Below are positions 17,217-21,079 of a stretch of 21,079 bases of DNA, one piece after another. Source of the DNA: Ophiothrix spiculata (Eukaryota; Echinodermata; Ophiuroidea; Amphilepidida; Ophiotrichidae); the NCBI GenBank assembly GCA_000969725.1, contig JXSR01S019547.1, one strand, 5' to 3'. A model generated the notes under the pieces. That model did not search any database, was not told the DNA's origin, and saw nothing but the letters and a program-made list of their open reading frames with translations. A program made the position numbers and the translations under genes. The number at the start of each line of letters is the position of its first letter. The stretch's first letter is position 1.

Positions 17217-17545
17217 ATTTCGGCTATTAATCAACACAATATATGAAAAATACTCTACATTCAGGACTCATTCAAGTTTAAAATTATCATGATTAAAGAA
17301 TGAAAGTACACTAAGTTAAACAATAGCAATATTGACAACTTTGAAATTTCATGAAACTTTGATGATATCCATTGATATCTTTGCTGATTCCCAAAGTTTG
17401 ATAAACTATCTAGTTTGCTCACTAAATCGCAGTACAAGGAACTTGTATTAAAAACAGTGAGAACAGCACCAACTGATGACCAGCAAGGGAACTTTGGATG
17501 GATCACAATATATTCAAAAGATAAGTAAAATCAATGGGAAATAGG
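17217..17545. other. Non-coding interval
   Basis: This is AT-rich sequence. The minus-strand frame at 17261-17506 has no recognisable domain or splice context. Confidence 0.4.
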
Positions 17546-17759
17546 TTAAAAACAATTTATTAACTTATCATCCAAAGGGGTATATACAATACTAAAAAAC
17601 ATAAAGAGCAACTTTCCTACTGTTGTTGTATTAGGTTGTCTTGTGTTTTTATCTTCCTTGTTAAAGAACAGTTTTATCTGTTCGAAACGTCGGTCTTAAA
17701 TGATTTTTAGTATTGTATATACCCCTTTGGATGTTGATAAGTTAATAAATTGTTTTTAA
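17546..17759. mobile_element. Short element with near-identical inverted repeats
   Basis: The arms 17546-17599 and 17704-17759 are almost identical inverted copies of about 54 bases, differing mainly by a three-base insertion (TATCATCC against TATCAACATCC). They contain GGGGTATATACAATACTAAA. The 100-base centre holds a hammerhead-like remnant (17654-17696). The high arm identity suggests a fairly recent element. Such arms around a hammerhead motif bring to mind the terminal repeats of Penelope-like retroelements, but no reverse transcriptase lies nearby. Confidence 0.75.
17654..17696 (+). ncRNA. Hammerhead-ribozyme-like remnant
   Basis: A perfect stem GAACAG..CTGTTC with a TTTTAT loop (17667-17682) is followed at once by GAAACGTCGGTC. 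That order (stem II, then the GAAAC box) is that of hammerhead ribozymes in Penelope-like elements. The other conserved box, normally CTGATGA before stem II, reads CTTGTTAAAG here. The ribozyme core is therefore broken, and activity is not expected. Confidence 0.4.
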
Positions 17760-18150
17760 GGAACTTGTAGTATGCTATTGTGTATAATGACATTGTTTAA
17801 TTTTTAGCTTAAAACGGCACCAAATTGGTAATTTTTAGAAGAAACAGAAAGACAAAAACCTGATCGAAATATTGAACTTACAGCAACATTGCAGTTAATT
17901 TAAAGTTGTAAATGCTGCTACCAATTGAAAACCCATAGGGCCTACTTCTGAGAAAATTGAAGTACTATCTAAAAAGTAGTTAAATTTTCAGGCAACACTG
18001 TAAGAAAATCATGTTCTGTAAACATGATTATTTTTTACTTGTGGCACAAACACATTTTTCACTGTGAATTTTGTGCTGGACAAATTTAGTGTAAAAAGTG
18101 TGAAAATAGGTGTGCATGAAAATGCCTACTTCTACAGTACTTCAAAGTAT
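17760..18150. other. Non-coding interval
   Basis: This is AT-rich with no gene, RNA or repeat recognised. AAGGAACTTGTA at 17759-17770 also occurs near 17435, beyond the other side of the preceding element. Confidence 0.4.
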
Positions 18151-18801
18151 CATTGGTTGGAGCCTCGCAATTTCTAAAAAATTATTTTGATCATAACTTG
18201 ATTAAACTATACATTTCTAGAAACGGAATTTCACAAGGAATCTATTTATAGCATCAGATTCTTGATTTAAGGACTTGCTTTTTAGTAACTGACCAAAAAA
18301 GAGCTATTTTGCCAAAAAAATTTGAACAAGCCTAGAAAAAATATTATTCAACCAAATTGTTCAAAAATAGGTATAAGCTATCTATATCGATGGTTCTAGG
18401 GAATGTTTTCTCATTTCTTTGTTTAATCCCGTAGTTTTAAAAATTTTGGTCTGAATAGGCCAAAAATTCACTTTTTTAAAAAATTCATGATTTTTTGGTC
18501 ATTTTTAGAAACTATTAAAGAACTTAATCAAAAATTTGAGAAAACATTCCCTATCATTCTCATCAATTTAGATGATTTTTACCTATAATACTTTTTCTAG
18601 GCTTGTTCAAAAAAAAATTGGCAAAGTAACTCATTTTTGGTGAGTTTCTAAAAAACAAGTTCTTTAAATTTAAATTTGATGCTATAAATGGAATCCTTGT
18701 AAAATTTCTTTTCTAAAACTGTATACATTAATGTAGTTTATTAGTTTTCAAGTTATGATAAAAACAATTTTTAGGGATTGTGAGGCTCCGACCTCCTTTA
18801 A
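18151..18801. repeat. Fold-back TTAA element, copy 3 (left end worn)
   Basis: The right end (TGAGGCTCCGACCTCCTTTAA) matches the other copies. The left end has decayed to ATTGGTTGGAGCCTCGCAA and has lost TTAA. Interior landmarks such as GTTCTAGGGAATGTTTTCTC and AGGCTTGTTCAAAAA are shared with 141-767 and 8340-9039. The palindromic layout is kept with small deletions, so this copy is likely older or more damaged. Confidence 0.83.
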
Positions 18802-18984
18802 GAAGGCTCAGTGATGTAGCCTTTTGAATGTGTATAATAAAATTATGTATTGGAATCCCCAATCATGATACATTTTAGTTTTGAAATCAGAACACCTTGG
18901 TAATGTTGTAACTAATCTCAAATGTATATTTAGCAGAAAAAAATTGACATAGTTGAATAATGTTGGGATGCTTAAAGTTGAAAG

Positions 18985-19320
18985 TTGAGACTATTTTTTT
19001 TAAGTTGGTAATATTTGGATGGAAAATCTATCTAGAGTGTACTTCATAAGTTTACGAAGCTTCATAATGAATGTTTAATTTGTGTAATGGAAAGAATATT
19101 TTCATTCAATGAATAATGAAATGTTCCATTTAACTCGGTTTCCCCATGTTAAAATCGAACATTTTGTATTTTTCATCTCATGAAAATATTCTTATCATTT
19201 CACTCTTTGCATTCATTGTTTGTATAATATATGAAGGATCATACATTGTAAGTTCCATTTTTTGTAAGTACTTTTAAAATAGTCACTTTATGCTGAATAC
19301 TTACCAACTTCTAAGCTTTC
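18985..19320. repeat. Worn long palindrome
   Basis: Nested inverted matches share one centre near 19142: AAGTTGGTAA (19001) with TTACCAACTT (19302), CATAATGAATG (19064) with CATTCATTG (19210), and AAGAATATTTTCAT (19091) with ATGAAAATATTCTT (19180). Differences between arms are frequent. It is probably an old MITE; the ends are not defined. Confidence 0.55.
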
Positions 19321-19321
19321 A

Positions 19322-20250
19322 TGGAATCATTCTTGAGTTGAAAAACGTACAATTGACATTTGAACATACAATGCTTCGTTAAAAATTTATGAAACTTCGT
19401 AGACATTAGTGATATAGTACTCTGGCACCTAAATGGTAATTTGGCCGAGAATGCGGCTATCGAGCCAGTCAGGCGTTGTTCTTTTCTTACGCACAATTTG
19501 GCGGCAAAATGTAAGATGCGTATTGCGTTTTAGTTAAGTAATAGTAGCGCGTGGCGCAATCCCCTAACTTAGTTGAATTTTTAATGTGCAAATAGATTTT
19601 TTTGCCAAAATTTACGCGCATTTTCAGGATTTTTTAGTGATCCTAAGTGGCATCTCTGCTATCTGTACTTTCTTTAATCTAAGAGTGAAATACACCCGAT
19701 AGTCTTAGTCAGTTCATCACATGTATTACTGTCTTGGCAGTTGATCATACTGCTATCTTGTCTGGGCTTTGTACATGAGCTTTAGAAGTTACAGGTCTTT
19801 AATGCCTCGTGTTTAGTTTTCACAATATATTTTCAAAATGCTATATTGTTATTTCATATGGTCGCGTGTTTTTCTGAAATGTTATTCATAATTTTGTTTT
19901 GTATATGATTAAGTTTGTGTTTTGACATTGTGAGCCTATTTTAGTAGTTGTTGTATATATGTTGTTTTGATTTTGAATTATAAAAAACAACCAATTCTGA
20001 TATGCTGCAACTCAATACTATGTAACCTCAAACATTTTGTGATATTTTTAGAGAGGTAAACAAGAGAAAAAAATATAAAACTGATTTTATTTCAATTCAT
20101 GATTTTGTGTTTTAACTGTACACAGCAATCACTCACAATCAAAATTGAAACCTGAATTCAAGAAGCTAATAATCCCAATTCCAAAGTATTTCACGAAGTA
20201 ACCCAGCAGTAATCAATCATTACACATAAGGCAACAAAAAAATATCCTGT
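19322..20250. other. Non-coding interval
   Basis: No convincing gene is seen. A more GC-rich patch at 19435-19570 (GGCCGAGAATGCGGCTATCG, GTAGCGCGTGGCGCAATC) stands out from the AT-rich surroundings, but it has no matching inverted or direct partner that I can see. The minus-strand frame at 19311-19496 crosses it without a recognisable domain. Confidence 0.4.
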
Positions 20251-20530
20251 TTTACGGGCGGGTGGACCTCTCAAGTAGGGGTCAGTCGGTTGGGCGATTT
20301 TTTTTTTTTTTTTTTCGAATTTTTTTTTTGCCTAATATAACCCCCAAAAATCGGGAGAAAAACTGAAACTTCTTTACAAAGAAATATTCTTTAAAAATGT
20401 AACCAAAATGGTTAAATTTTTGAAAAAAGGCAGATTTTACATGATTTTGGCTAAACTAAAACAAAAAATCTTCAAAAATGCAAATTTAGGGTCGGTTGGG
20501 CCTGTAAATCAGGGTTTTTTATTTTCGTCC
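20251..20530. repeat. GGTCGGTTGGGC / poly-T repeat
   Basis: GTCAGTCGGTTGGGCG followed by long T runs (about 20299-20330) is echoed by GGGTCGGTTGGGCCTG near 20489, followed by another T-rich stretch. The pair looks like pieces of one dispersed repeat or a short duplication. Confidence 0.5.
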
Positions 20531-21079
20531 CCTAACAACACATTTGTTCAATTTGCCAATTTTGATTCTCACAAAGCAAAACAAAATTCTTAATTCCCTT
20601 GATGACCATATTTTGAACTTTGTTTCAAGATTTGATCATGTTGTAAATAATCAAGAGCACAATTTAATATTTTTGAGCATAATCATGTTTATACATTGTG
20701 TAAAGCAATACTTTCTATTTTGTGTACCTAAATTTAAATAAATGAAAAAGTATAGAGTATTTTCCTTCATTTGCTTCAAATTTGATCAAAATCGGACATT
20801 CTTTCGCAAAGTTACGTTTTAAGCTACTTTATGTCTGATTTATTTCTTTATTTATTTGAATTTTTAAATGTGTTTATCTCAAAATGCAATTTTCGGTTAC
20901 TTGGAAACTTGCCCCTCAAAAATTTTGCACTGACCACCAGAATTGGCACAAATATAGATCTTTATTGTGTTTTGCAACTTAATGGAAGGGAGTTTTGATA
21001 TATTTCTTACTTTTTGATTTATGAGCCTTCAAAGTCAAATCCAGCAACACTTGTTTAATTTTGAAATGTCTCCATTAGG
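20531..21079. other. Non-coding interval to window end
   Basis: This is AT-rich sequence with no credible gene or RNA. Phrases such as AATTTGATCAAAATCGGACA look like transposon-derived text, but no ends were found. Confidence 0.4.

Overview
The window looks like an AT-rich, intron-bearing eukaryotic genome, most likely an invertebrate animal. Coding sequence is sparse, exons sit behind pyrimidine-rich tracts ending in AG, there is an interstitial TTAGGG array, and about one third of the window is short inverted-repeat (MITE-like) DNA. Some repeats (the G-rich GGTCTTT repeat near 12.3-12.6 kb and the GGTCGGTTGGGC plus poly-T repeat near 20.3-20.5 kb) remind me of marine deuterostome genomes, but that is an impression and not a database result.

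The only convincing protein-coding signal is three related terminal exons on the plus strand: 1447-1872, 5483-6046 and 14324-14731. Each follows a good 3' splice site and opens in phase 0. Each starts with a Lys/Arg cluster (KRRR, KRKR, RKR) within its first six residues and ends in a stop codon after one ~120-residue domain. By hand alignment exons 1 and 2 are about 69% identical in protein. Exon 3 is far more diverged, but it aligns without gaps to exon 1 over exon residues 22-66 (24 of 45 identical). The simplest reading is a gene whose upstream exons lie outside the window and which has three tandem, possibly alternatively used, last exons. Three separate tandem genes with unseen 5' exons are the alternative. 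I do not recognise the family; the helix-wing pattern resembles the C-terminal winged helix of Orc1/Cdc6 proteins, as a low-confidence inference.

Exons 1 and 3 are each followed by a tandem array of decaying copies of their own 3' end: about 200 bp per unit after exon 1 (1974-3116) and about 95 bp per unit after exon 3 (14732-17045). The second array was later split by three adjacent TTAA-ended MITEs (14910-16282) and by an inverted-repeat element carrying TTAGGG repeats (16675-16893).

The rest is mobile-element debris: three copies of a ~650 bp fold-back element (141-767, 8340-9039, 18151-18801); five further TTAA-bounded families; other inverted-repeat elements at 9207-9968, 10963-11416, 12963-13309, 13660-13971 and 18985-19320; a 214 bp inverted-repeat element with a hammerhead-ribozyme-like remnant (17546-17759); two tRNA-derived SINE-like pieces; a pre-miRNA-like hairpin (10022-10105); a cluster of TCGA-centred palindromes (4316-4534); and low-complexity tracts. 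No rRNA, intact tRNA, CRISPR array, transposase or reverse transcriptase ORF was found.
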